From assembly GCA_012799995.1 (NCBI GenBank), contig JAAZKE010000042.1:1-49763 (forward strand): 49,763 nt of DNA, read 5' to 3'. This DNA comes from Chloroflexota bacterium. GTDB lineage: Bacteria; Chloroflexota; Anaerolineae; Anaerolineales; Anaerolineaceae. The notes beneath the pieces are model-generated. The model had not been told where the DNA came from and made no database searches. It saw only the letters and a list, made by a program, of their open reading frames with translations. The position numbers were made by a program, and so were the translations under genes. Positions 15,668-24,091 of this stretch are shown here, in pieces. Every line of letters starts with the position of its first letter. The first letter of the stretch is position 1.

Positions 15668-16186
15668 TTATTTCCGCCAGAAACCACCACGATTGACCGG
15701 CATAAAATCGTCCGCGGTGATAAAGGCGTTTTCATCGATCTTGCTGACGATGCTTTCGATATCCGATACATGCTTCCGTTTGACATTGACAAAGATCTGC
15801 ATCACATCGCCATCTTTTCCGCGGGCTGGAGCTGTGGTTACACCATAGCCATACCTGCGGATTTCATTGGTGATTTTTTCGCTGTCTCCTCGGGAGATGA
15901 TCGCTATGCGCTTGAAGCCAACTGCCAGCTTGTTCTCAATGAACATGCCCAACAAGTTGCCGGTGGCGAAGCCAGATGCGTAACAAAAGATAGTAAAGGG
16001 ATGATTATCGCCCCTTAGAACATTGCTGACAGCAAGAATAAAGATCGCTGACTGGAAAAATCCCAAAACCCAAACAATCAGTCGTTGCCCTCTTACGACA
16101 AATAACACCCGCAGGGTATCCATTGTCATGTCCAATAGCCGGAGGAAAAAGATAAGGATTCCTCCAAGCAAAATTTCTGTAGTCAT
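15668..16186 (-). CDS. UPF0316 / DUF2179 family membrane protein
   Basis: This 172-residue protein has three predicted N-terminal membrane helices (about residues 4-20, 35-57 and 65-85) with the conserved LLDMTMDTLRVLFVVRGQR loop. A cytoplasmic DUF2179-type domain follows (about 100-168; IISRGDSEKITNEIRRYGYGVT). The layout matches the YebE/UPF0316 family (DUF5698 followed by DUF2179). The soluble domain is thought to be sensor-like, but no molecular role is established. The start follows AAAGGAATAAAC. It lies downstream of glgP on the same strand, separated by a hairpin at 16241-16276. Confidence 0.88.
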   Translation of the reverse strand: MTTEILLGGILIFFLRLLDMTMDTLRVLFVVRGQRLIVWVLGFFQSAIFILAVSNVLRGDNHPFTIFCYASGFATGNLLGMFIENKLAVGFKRIAIISRGDSEKITNEIRRYGYGVTTAPARGKDGDVMQIFVNVKRKHVSDIESIVSKIDENAFITADDFMPVNRGGFWRK

Positions 16187-16240
16187 TGTTTATTCCTTTA
16201 TTTCATTTCAATTTATTCTGCCACAAGCGGCAGCCCAACA

Positions 16241-16276
16241 AACACATCCGGCTAAGTCATTTTTAGCCGGTGTGTT
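16241..16276 (-). terminator. Hairpin between glgP and the UPF0316 gene
   Basis: ACACATCCGGCTAA (16242-16255) pairs with TTAGCCGGTGTGT (16263-16275) in a stem with one mismatch. On the minus strand the following bases are TTTGTTGG, a weak tail, so termination after glgP may be partial. The better T run is on the plus strand, where no gene is upstream. Confidence 0.6.
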
Positions 16277-16315
16277 TTTCACTCTATATAACGTTCCTCA
16301 GGGATGGAAGGTTGC

Positions 16316-18481
16316 CTACTGCTGACTTTCTTTCATCGCTGGTACGTACATCTCATGTACGTAATCGCTGACCATTCTGCGGGTTGAGAACTGAGGCGCC
16401 AACGTTCGAATCGCATCTTTTACCCGCGTCATCCAACCAGTCGGGATTCCGCTGATGGTTCTGCCGGAATAATAGAGCGGCAGAATCTGTTCCTCAAGGA
16501 TTTCGTATAGGCTCAGAGCATCCATCTCATCCTGTTTTTCATTGGATTCGTACTCTTTACCATCGCCAATCGCCCAACCGTTCTTGCCGTTGTACCCTTC
16601 ATGCCACCACCCGTCGAGGATGGAGAAGTTCAAGCCACCATTCAGAGCCGCTTTCATACCAGAGGTTCCTGAAGCTTCGTTGGGACGGCGCGGGGTATTC
16701 AACCAGACATCAACGCCCTGCACCAGATGACGGGCAATTTCCATGTTGTAGTCCTCAATGAAAACCAGCCGTCCGCCAGAGCGATGATCTTTGATCGCAC
16801 GGTAGATTTTCTGAATGATCATCTTGCCGGGTTCATCAGCAGGATGAGCTTTTCCGGAGAACAGCACCTGCACCGGTTGATTAACGTTGTTGAGAATGCT
16901 CATCAGACGTTCATAGTCGTGGAACAGCAGATATCCTCGTTTATAAGTTGGGAACCTGCGGGCGAAGCCGATCGTCAGCGCATCAGAATCGAGCAGCACG
17001 CCGCCCGCCAACACCTGAATCGGATGCACTGTCCCTTCAGACCATTGTTCGCGCGCCTTGTCATTGATGAAGCGCAGCAGCTTGCGCTTTTGATGGCGTT
17101 TGACTGCCCAGATTTCTTCATCCGGAATGGCTTTCACCCGTTCCCAAATACCGGGGTCATCCGGATTTTCACGCCATTCCCGTCCCAGATACTGGTCAAA
17201 GAGAATCGCCATTCTACGCGAAATCCAACTAAAAGTATGTACGCCATTGGTAATATGCTTGATCGGCACTTCATCGACGTGCTTTTCCGGCCACAGGAAC
17301 TGCCACATCTTCCGGGACACCATCCCATGCAGCTCCGATACGCCGTTGGAGCGCTCGGACAAGCGTAGCGCCAAAATCGGCATTGTGAACTGATCACCAT
17401 ACGGGCTGGCTTCCTTTGCCAGATCGATGAACTGATCACGCGTAAGCCCAAGCTCCGGCCAAATCTGGCTGAAATACTTTTCAACCAGCCAAACCGGGAA
17501 TTTGTCATTCCCAGCCGGCACAGGGGTATGGGTGGTGAAGACGTTGCCTTTTTTCACAATCTCAACGGCTTCTTCGAAGGTCTTTCCTTCAACAACCAGT
17601 TCGCGACAGCGCTCGATTGCAAGAAATGCTGAATGGCCTTCGTTCATATGCCATACCACCGGGTTGTAGCCCAATCGGCGCATCACGTGAACGCCACCAA
17701 TCCCCAGCAGGATCTCCTGCGTGATGCGGGTTTTCAAATCGGAGGTATACAACTTGGCAGTCAGCTGCTGATCAAAAGAAGAATTGTCTTCCACGTTGGT
17801 ATCCAGCAGGTAAAGCGGAATCCGTCCCACCTGGATTTCCCAGACACGCGCGACAATATTTCTGCCCGGCAATGGTACCGAAACGGTGATGTTTTTCCCA
17901 TTTTCATCGAGCAGCGGAATCATCGGCAACTTGCTGAAATCGAGGTAGAAGTTCGAAGTCTCTTGCCAGCCGTCCTCGGTAATTTTCTGTACAAAGTAGC
18001 CCTGATTATAGATAAAGCCGATTGCCGCCAAAGGCAACCCCATATCGCTGGCTTCTTTCAGGTGATCACCTGCCAGAATTCCCAGCCCACCGGCGTATGC
18101 CGGAATGGATTCGTGCAGCCCAAACTCAAACGAAAGGTAGGCAATGGATTTTTTCGGATCCATATCAGGATAATGGGTCTGATACCAGGTCCCTTCACTG
18201 AGCATATATTGATCAAAATCTTCAACAACACGGTCGTAGATCGCCAGATACTGTTTGTCATTCGCGACCTGATTTAAGTTCGCCCGTGATACATTCTGCA
18301 GAAAAGCAACCGGGTCATGTAACTCCACATTCCATAATACCGGGTCGATTTTGGAAAACAGCGAGACCGCTTCCGGATGCCAGCTCCACCAGATATTGTA
18401 GGCAAGGTCGTTTAAACGCTCTATGCGTTTTGGCAACGCAGTTGTCTGCGGGATCAAGCGAATAATTTTTTCTGATGACAT
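16316..18481 (-). CDS. glgP: Alpha-glucan (glycogen) phosphorylase, short GT35 type
   Basis: This enzyme releases glucose 1-phosphate from glycogen or maltodextrin using pyridoxal phosphate. The protein is 721 residues and belongs to the short phosphorylase form, which lacks the N-terminal allosteric segment of the 800-residue enzymes. The conserved N-terminal NDLAYNIWWSWHPEA, the AYAGGLGILAGDHLKEASD glycine loop and WHMNEGHSAFLA are present. The PLP region EASGTSGMKAALNGGLNFSI has the Schiff-base lysine at 610. AGGAAT precedes the ATG, and a promoter lies at 18505-18533. The product can be fed to the phosphohexomutase at 7516; glgC for glycogen synthesis is at 35574 under separate control. 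Confidence 0.95.
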   Translation of the reverse strand: MSSEKIIRLIPQTTALPKRIERLNDLAYNIWWSWHPEAVSLFSKIDPVLWNVELHDPVAFLQNVSRANLNQVANDKQYLAIYDRVVEDFDQYMLSEGTWYQTHYPDMDPKKSIAYLSFEFGLHESIPAYAGGLGILAGDHLKEASDMGLPLAAIGFIYNQGYFVQKITEDGWQETSNFYLDFSKLPMIPLLDENGKNITVSVPLPGRNIVARVWEIQVGRIPLYLLDTNVEDNSSFDQQLTAKLYTSDLKTRITQEILLGIGGVHVMRRLGYNPVVWHMNEGHSAFLAIERCRELVVEGKTFEEAVEIVKKGNVFTTHTPVPAGNDKFPVWLVEKYFSQIWPELGLTRDQFIDLAKEASPYGDQFTMPILALRLSERSNGVSELHGMVSRKMWQFLWPEKHVDEVPIKHITNGVHTFSWISRRMAILFDQYLGREWRENPDDPGIWERVKAIPDEEIWAVKRHQKRKLLRFINDKAREQWSEGTVHPIQVLAGGVLLDSDALTIGFARRFPTYKRGYLLFHDYERLMSILNNVNQPVQVLFSGKAHPADEPGKMIIQKIYRAIKDHRSGGRLVFIEDYNMEIARHLVQGVDVWLNTPRRPNEASGTSGMKAALNGGLNFSILDGWWHEGYNGKNGWAIGDGKEYESNEKQDEMDALSLYEILEEQILPLYYSGRTISGIPTGWMTRVKDAIRTLAPQFSTRRMVSDYVHEMYVPAMKESQQ

Positions 18482-18504
18482 AAAATAAATTCCTATAATT
18501 TCAC

Positions 18505-18533
18505 TTTATAAATAATTCTTTCCAGTCAGTCAG
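18505..18533 (-). promoter_or_regulatory. Promoter of glgP
   Basis: Minus-strand CTGACT (18533-18528) and TATAAA (18510-18505) are 17 bases apart, just upstream of the glgP ribosome site. The rest of 18534-18691 holds no recognisable gene. Confidence 0.5.
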
Positions 18534-18691
18534 GCATCTACAGCCGTTAACCTCCCGGTCAGATAAATTCACAGTCAATGATACCCGACTTTATCAAGAT
18601 TTTAGCTGTTTAATGACATCAACTCCCCTTGTATCACCCTCATTCCGAAGGGTTAAGTGAAAACCAATGCTTCAAAATTAGGCGCTTAAGG

Positions 18692-18733
18692 AAAAAGCGC
18701 CGGCTCTTTTTCAAGGGTACCGACGCTTTTTTC
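18692..18733 (-). terminator. Intrinsic terminator of gpmI
   Basis: The minus strand has AAAAAGCGTCGG (18731-18720) pairing with CCGGCGCTTTTT (18703-18692), 12 pairs with one G-T, around a loop of 16 bases. It lies 14 bases after the gpmI stop. A-rich and T-rich flanks could let it act in both directions. Confidence 0.8.
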
Positions 18734-18745
18734 AGCAGTAAAGAT

Positions 18746-20317
18746 TTACTCAATAATGGAGGGAAGCCAGCTCTTCGGAGCCTGATATCCCATTATCTTC
18801 AACAGGGTTGGCGCAACATTCGCCAGACCATATTCACCCGGTTTAATTTTGTAGTCAGTATCACGGTCATAGATGATAAACGGGACGGGGTTCAGCGAAT
18901 GCGCGGTTTTTGGTTGTTTAACACCGGCTTTGGTCACTTCGATCATATTGTCCGAGTTCCCATGATCGGCTGTGACCAGCAACGTGAAATCAAAGGAATC
19001 TATCAGTTTCATCAGTCTGGATAACGCCAGATCAACCGTCTCGACTGCGATGATTGTTGGGTCAATCATACCGGTGTGACCAACCATATCACCATTCGGG
19101 TAATTGACGCGAATGAAATCATATTGACCTGAGGTGATTGCATCCAACACGTGATCAGTTATCTCCGCAGATTTCATCCACGGGCGCTGGTCAAACGAAA
19201 CCATATCGGAAGGAATTTCCACAAATGTCTCCAACTCCTCGCTGGTTTTTCCACTGCGGTTCCCGTTCCAGAAATAAGTCACATGCCCATATTTCTGTGT
19301 CTCGGAAACAGCATATTGACGTACACCATGCGAGACAAGCACCTCTGACAAGGTATCTTTGATCGCCGGCGGCGAAACCAGGAAATTTTTCGGCAGCTTC
19401 AAGTCACCGTCGTATTGGAGCATCCCGGCATAAAAGACATTCGGAACACGCACACGGTCAAATTTATCGAAGTCGGAGTAATCGAATGCCATGCTGATCT
19501 CGATGGCGCGATCACCACGGAAATTGAATAGTACCACGCTGTCGTTATCTTGAATTGGCCCAACAGGAATCATTTCGTCTGCGATAACGAACGCAGGCAG
19601 GTCCTGATCGATCACTTCATATTCTTTGCGGTAGGTCTCAATCGCTTCTTTGGCGCTGGAGAACTGACGTCCGATACCGAGCACATGCGTTTCCCAACCG
19701 AGTTTGACCATATTCCAATCTGCCTGATAGCGATCCATGGTCACTTTCATACGGCCGCCACCCGAGGCGATTCGCGCATCAAAGGTCGAATCGCTGAGAG
19801 AATGCAGCGTATTCTCCAGATCTTCAACGTAGGTCAGCGCTGAGGTCGCAGGAACGTCGCGCCCATCCAGCAGAATGTGAACCCGTACCCGCTTAATCCC
19901 TTCTACCTTAGCCTGTGCGATCATCGCTTTCAGGTGACTGATATTGGAATGGACGTTACCATCGGAGAGCAGCCCGATAAAATGAAGGGTGGAATTATTG
20001 CTGACGTTATTGGCAACAATCTGTTGCCAGCTGTGCGAGCGAAACATTGAACCATCTTCAATGCTGTTGTTCACCAGTTTGGCGCCCTGGGCATAAATCT
20101 GTCCACAACCCAATGCGTTATGCCCAACTTCACTGTTGCCCATGTCGTCATCCGTAGGCAGACCCACGGCTGTCCCATGTGCTTTCAGCTGAGTATGCGG
20201 ACAATTTTCCATCAGCCAGTCTAAAACCGGCGTGTTAGCCCTGAATACGGCATCCCCTTCATCATGTTTGCCGATGCCGATACCATCCATAATAACAAGA
20301 ACGATTGGTTTCCTCAT
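18746..20317 (-). CDS. gpmI: 2,3-bisphosphoglycerate-independent phosphoglycerate mutase
   Basis: This glycolytic enzyme interconverts 3- and 2-phosphoglycerate using two Mn2+ and a phosphoserine. It is an alkaline-phosphatase-superfamily protein of 523 residues. MDGIGIG gives the first metal Asp (Asp11), GNSEVGHNALGCG carries the nucleophile Ser62, and late motifs are NGDMVGHTG and TADHGNSDNM. A longer reading frame begins at 20386, but those 23 residues overlap the LCP gene and look unlike the family, so I use ATG 20317. An AGGAG lies about 14 bases upstream, rather far. The gene is 25 bases downstream of the LCP gene, so it is probably cotranscribed. Confidence 0.95.
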   Translation of the reverse strand: MRKPIVLVIMDGIGIGKHDEGDAVFRANTPVLDWLMENCPHTQLKAHGTAVGLPTDDDMGNSEVGHNALGCGQIYAQGAKLVNNSIEDGSMFRSHSWQQIVANNVSNNSTLHFIGLLSDGNVHSNISHLKAMIAQAKVEGIKRVRVHILLDGRDVPATSALTYVEDLENTLHSLSDSTFDARIASGGGRMKVTMDRYQADWNMVKLGWETHVLGIGRQFSSAKEAIETYRKEYEVIDQDLPAFVIADEMIPVGPIQDNDSVVLFNFRGDRAIEISMAFDYSDFDKFDRVRVPNVFYAGMLQYDGDLKLPKNFLVSPPAIKDTLSEVLVSHGVRQYAVSETQKYGHVTYFWNGNRSGKTSEELETFVEIPSDMVSFDQRPWMKSAEITDHVLDAITSGQYDFIRVNYPNGDMVGHTGMIDPTIIAVETVDLALSRLMKLIDSFDFTLLVTADHGNSDNMIEVTKAGVKQPKTAHSLNPVPFIIYDRDTDYKIKPGEYGLANVAPTLLKIMGYQAPKSWLPSIIE

Positions 20318-20342
20318 AAAAGCGCTTCTGCTCCTGTCTGAT

Positions 20343-21905
20343 TTACATTGGATTACTGTTGACCCAGGCGTCGGTGATCGTAACAACCAGATCGACCGGG
20401 TTACCTGGTTGATAATTCAAGGTAATCGCGTTCGGAGGAATCGCCATGATGTCCGCCAGAAATTTTGCAGTGAACGGCTTCCCGTTGATGATCTCAAGTG
20501 TGTTGGTGTAGGAATTATTTCCCTGCCCAATCGAATCAATGGTGATCCCGTACTGTTGAAGATACTGAACAGTGCGATCCAGAATATCCGGACTGGATGA
20601 CCCATTCAACAAGGTAATATGCGTCTGTTCCTGCGCAATCAGCTGCGCAGGATCATCACCGATCGTCGCGGGCGATGCTGCGATACTGGTACTGAAAATC
20701 ACGTCTCGCGCCTCACGGATCTTATCAGGAATGGGTATCAGAATATCCTGCGTCCCGTCTGACGTTTTGCCATATTGCACCTGATAAGGCGGAGCGATCA
20801 CACTTCTCAGAATCTGATATTCCTCCATATCGACCACTGTCCAGGCAAGCTTCATGACATCTTGGAAAGTAAGGTTGGTTCTCAACGCTTTCTGCATGCT
20901 CGCATAGAGCTGATCGGCATTTCCCAACAGCTGCGGCAACTGCCACACCAGCTGTTCATACAATGCCATAATCACATCCTGTTGCCGCTGCGCACGTTCA
21001 AAGTCGCCGCCTTCTGAATAGCGGTGTCGCGCATAAGCCAGCGCAGTTGGGCCGTCAAGGTCCTGCACGCCGGGCAATAAGGTGACTGTGTTGTTCGGGC
21101 CGATTGGGTCAACCGTGATTTTTTCCTTCACATGGATGGCCAGCTTGTCGATTGAATCGATAAAATCGGAAAATCCTTCGAAAGAAATCACCGCATAGTA
21201 TTGAATGTCAATTCCGAGCAGCAACTCAACCGTTTCCATCGCCAGTTGCGGGCCGCCGCCGGGCAGATTTTCAGCCTCTCCAAGGAAGTAAGCAGTGTTA
21301 ATCCTGCCATAGTCATGGTTGGGGATTGCAACCCACAAGTCGCGCGGGATTGAGAGCATCCCGGCACGTTCGGTCACCGGATCATATGTGAGCAACATCA
21401 TCGAGTCGGTTCGGGCGTATTTCTCGCCGGCTTCCCAGTCACGATAGTCCAACCCCATCGCGAGGCAGGTTACACGCGATTTCCCATCCCAGGGCTCGCC
21501 CTTGGGAACGGAAATATCACTCATCACCACATCTTCTTCTTTTTCGGGTTTTTCGGGATCCTCGGTTGAAATCACTTCAACCTTACCGGCGCTGTTGACA
21601 ATTGGAGCGCCCGGCAGGTCAATGATCGTCATCGCTTTGGTATACCGGTTCACCGCTGAATACACCAGCGTGCCAAGTACCAGCCCGATCACCAGGAAAA
21701 CTCCCAGGATCACGTAACGTTTATTGTCTTTTTTAGGCTTTGGCGCCTTATTCTTCTGGTTCGGATTCGCCATCATGGCGTGCGGATCCGGATAGCGAGA
21801 CGGTTGGTTCGCGGGATGCTGAGAAGGCTGCCAACCCTCCGGTCGATTTCCCTGTGGAGGTTGACCTTGGGGTGGTTGATTTTGTGGAGGTTGATTGTAG
21901 TTCAT
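20343..21905 (-). CDS. LytR-CpsA-Psr (LCP) family cell-envelope glycan ligase with LytR_C domain
   Basis: LCP proteins transfer lipid-linked glycopolymers to peptidoglycan on the outer face of the membrane. The N-terminus is a cytoplasmic Pro/Gln-rich tail of about 60 residues (repeated QPPQG), followed by one membrane helix (64-84). The LCP domain starts near residue 140. It contains the RTDSMMLLTYD motif (Arg165), SIPRDLWV and the YARHRYSEGGDFERAQRQQ segment with the pyrophosphate-binding arginines. A C-terminal LytR_C domain is marked by THITLLNGSSSPDILDRTVQYL. AGGAG precedes the ATG. The upstream neighbours are a Trm112-like protein and a VanW protein, and gpmI follows; the first two together suggest an envelope cluster. 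Confidence 0.93.
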   Translation of the reverse strand: MNYNQPPQNQPPQGQPPQGNRPEGWQPSQHPANQPSRYPDPHAMMANPNQKNKAPKPKKDNKRYVILGVFLVIGLVLGTLVYSAVNRYTKAMTIIDLPGAPIVNSAGKVEVISTEDPEKPEKEEDVVMSDISVPKGEPWDGKSRVTCLAMGLDYRDWEAGEKYARTDSMMLLTYDPVTERAGMLSIPRDLWVAIPNHDYGRINTAYFLGEAENLPGGGPQLAMETVELLLGIDIQYYAVISFEGFSDFIDSIDKLAIHVKEKITVDPIGPNNTVTLLPGVQDLDGPTALAYARHRYSEGGDFERAQRQQDVIMALYEQLVWQLPQLLGNADQLYASMQKALRTNLTFQDVMKLAWTVVDMEEYQILRSVIAPPYQVQYGKTSDGTQDILIPIPDKIREARDVIFSTSIAASPATIGDDPAQLIAQEQTHITLLNGSSSPDILDRTVQYLQQYGITIDSIGQGNNSYTNTLEIINGKPFTAKFLADIMAIPPNAITLNYQPGNPVDLVVTITDAWVNSNPM

Positions 21906-21920
21906 AGAGGGGCTCCTGAA

Positions 21921-22136
21921 TCATTCTTTCGGTGGAACTTCAAGCTGCTCAACCGGTGTATTAATCCATTTGGAACCTTCATCGATTAACATAACCGGGA
22001 TATCGCGTAAAACGGGATATTTCCGTCCGCAGTCTTCGCAAACCAGCCAGCTGTCACGATACACCGAGAGAGTTCCTTTTTTTTCTTTTACACAAACCGG
22101 GCAGCGCAAAATATCAAGTAAATCTTGTTTGATCAT
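21921..22136 (-). CDS. Trm112-like zinc-ribbon protein
   Basis: This small protein of 71 residues opens MIKQDLLDILRCPVC. Cysteine pairs C12/C15 and C33/C36 make a single zinc ribbon, and RKYPVLRDIPVMLIDE is the conserved core of the Trm112/YcaR family. Eukaryotic Trm112 activates methyltransferases; bacterial members are mostly unassigned. The ATG at 22136 has GGAG at proper spacing, whereas the in-frame GTG at 22139 would crowd it. It lies 15 bases before the LCP gene on the same strand. Confidence 0.88.
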   Translation of the reverse strand: MIKQDLLDILRCPVCVKEKKGTLSVYRDSWLVCEDCGRKYPVLRDIPVMLIDEGSKWINTPVEQLEVPPKE

Positions 22137-22235
22137 CACTTCTCCGTAATATTCTTATCCATTTCTGTCGCAAAATTGTACCATATTGGTCGAGGTTCCC
22201 CGCCTGCCTGTCGCAGTGTCACCTTTTCTGAATCG

Positions 22236-24089
22236 TCAGCGTTTTTCCGGCGGCATACCGGAAGTGCCGGGCCCATACTCAAACACCGCCTGCCAGGGCT
22301 CGTATTTCGTTACAAAGCGATCCTGCAGGTGCACCTGCCCATTTTCGTAGACCGTTCGGACAACGTCCACATCAGCTCCATCCACCTCCCAGTCAACCTG
22401 TTTGACTTCGCCAGTAGCGAGCGCCGGGTTTTCCCGATAGACTGGCGGTTCCGGCTGAACGACATTGGTTAAGCCGCTGGTTTTCGTCTCAACATAACGG
22501 TTCACTTTGGTTGAGTAGAACTTCCACTGGATGCTTGAGGCGGACGGGTTGACATAGGTTTCCATCAAGATCCAATAGGGGGTGTCATTCTTGAATTTCA
22601 TGTCCAGCACCGGGACGTAAACGGACGCATCTAACCCTGCCAGACCTGGGTCAATATTGCCATTGGCGAGCCGTTCATAGTAGAAGACCCGGTAAGCATG
22701 TTGATGTCGTTCCACGATCGGCAGCCCATAGTTGTAAGCTGTGCGGAACAGGGTGGTGCTTACCTGGCAGATGCCGCCGCCAACACCTTCGATCGTCTGT
22801 CCACCATAAATAACCGGCGCTTCGGCATACCCATTGTCAATATCGATGTTCCCAAGATATTCAGCCATTGAAAAAGTCTGTCCCGGTTCAACCAACAAGC
22901 CATGAAAACTGCCGGCGCCGATGGTGATGTTCTGAACGCGCGGCGCAGAGGAGCCATAAAAGTAAGTGTATTGGCTGATTGCCAGTTCCGTGATGCCCAG
23001 TTCCTGAGCGGTTGCGTTAGCAAACACTTTTGGTTCGGAAACTGTCATCACCACCTCGGCATCGTGTCGACCCTGCTTTATCGATTCGGCGATATTGACA
23101 AGGCTCGCTTCCAGATCGATTTCGCGCCCTACCACGGCTTCTGCCAATGGGTCCAACTGTCTGGTCTGGTCATTAAAAATGAAGCGCGCGTTCTGCGGTT
23201 TTTGATATAAATCAACGCCAACCGTAACCAGCCGGTTGTAAAAAGGCTCGCGTTTGGGAAGCATCTCAATCTGCACCTGGCTTCCGTCAATTTGCGGTTG
23301 GAAGTTAATCCAGCCTGCCAGCTGATCCGCAGATAACCGATCAACTTCCCGGGCGACATCGTTTTCGCGCACGTAAAGCACAAAATCCTGCCCCAGCAGG
23401 GATTCCAGCACCTGTTTCTGTTCTGCCAGATTGGCTGCGGTCGTCTCCAAAACAGTCACGGGCAGCTCGATCTCAGCCGTCCGCAGCTGTTGACCGAGGA
23501 TATGCAGCTGCGTCATCGTCAGCTCCCGGTCAAGCTCCCGCCCGCTCTTTCCAGGTGAAATTACCACTTCCGAACCCTGCAGCGTGATGACCGGTTGCTC
23601 CAGTGGCTGGTCAATGTAGCCTGCCAGACTGGAAATAAAGTTGAACGCCACCCGTTCATCAAAGAGCATCACCGGTTCATAGTGCTTCATAAACAGCAAT
23701 GCGGAAATGCGTTCATAAAGGTTCTGCAGGAGTGTGCCGGATCTGCCATAGCGCCAGACGTTGTCAACCGTCGCATCCAACTGAATTTGCATGCCTAACT
23801 CCTCAGGAATGGCATGCCAGACATCCGCGCCATATTTAAAGGCAAATGCCGATTCAAACGGATAGCGCAGGCCAGTCTGCAGTACGGACCGGGCTTCCTC
23901 GCGTGTAAGCCCGCCAATTTGAATGCCGGATACGGTCACGCCGGCATATATTTTCTCTTTATAGCTGTCAGAATAGATGAATCCGGAAACGAGGGTTAAG
24001 ATGATCCCGATTAATAACCCGCTCACCAGAATAAACAGCAGTTTCGCTCCTGCGTTCCCTTTCCCCTGTTCTGCTCGCTCTGACGTCAT
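22236..24089 (-). CDS. VanW family protein with peptidoglycan-binding-like and G5-like domains
   Basis: This 617-residue protein has a short cytoplasmic N-terminus and one membrane helix (about 17-38). Two PG_binding_4-type domains follow outside the membrane (about 65-210 and 230-370; SGIQIGGLTREEA and GREIDLEASLVNI are typical). The VanW domain (about 375-480) contains PGQTFSMAEYLGNID, YGGQTIEGVGGGICQVSTT and the RHQHAYRV region. The C-terminus (about 560-617) resembles a G5-like beta domain. The family was named from a vancomycin-resistance cluster but has no proven activity; resistance is not implied here. Its ATG is two bases after the stop of the upstream membrane protein, so the two are probably made together. 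Confidence 0.9.
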   Translation of the reverse strand: MTSERAEQGKGNAGAKLLFILVSGLLIGIILTLVSGFIYSDSYKEKIYAGVTVSGIQIGGLTREEARSVLQTGLRYPFESAFAFKYGADVWHAIPEELGMQIQLDATVDNVWRYGRSGTLLQNLYERISALLFMKHYEPVMLFDERVAFNFISSLAGYIDQPLEQPVITLQGSEVVISPGKSGRELDRELTMTQLHILGQQLRTAEIELPVTVLETTAANLAEQKQVLESLLGQDFVLYVRENDVAREVDRLSADQLAGWINFQPQIDGSQVQIEMLPKREPFYNRLVTVGVDLYQKPQNARFIFNDQTRQLDPLAEAVVGREIDLEASLVNIAESIKQGRHDAEVVMTVSEPKVFANATAQELGITELAISQYTYFYGSSAPRVQNITIGAGSFHGLLVEPGQTFSMAEYLGNIDIDNGYAEAPVIYGGQTIEGVGGGICQVSTTLFRTAYNYGLPIVERHQHAYRVFYYERLANGNIDPGLAGLDASVYVPVLDMKFKNDTPYWILMETYVNPSASSIQWKFYSTKVNRYVETKTSGLTNVVQPEPPVYRENPALATGEVKQVDWEVDGADVDVVRTVYENGQVHLQDRFVTKYEPWQAVFEYGPGTSGMPPEKR

Positions 24090-24091
24090 GC

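Noticed and set aside
17633-18277. Plus-strand open frame of 214 codons inside glgP
   Set aside because: Antisense shadow; glgP is intact across this stretch.
20318-20386. Extended gpmI start at 20386
   Set aside because: The extra 23 residues overlap the end of the LCP gene and do not resemble gpmI N-termini.
22236-24089. VanW gene as a sign of vancomycin resistance
   Set aside because: No vanA, vanH, vanX or vanS/R genes are present; VanW proteins are widespread in non-resistant bacteria.
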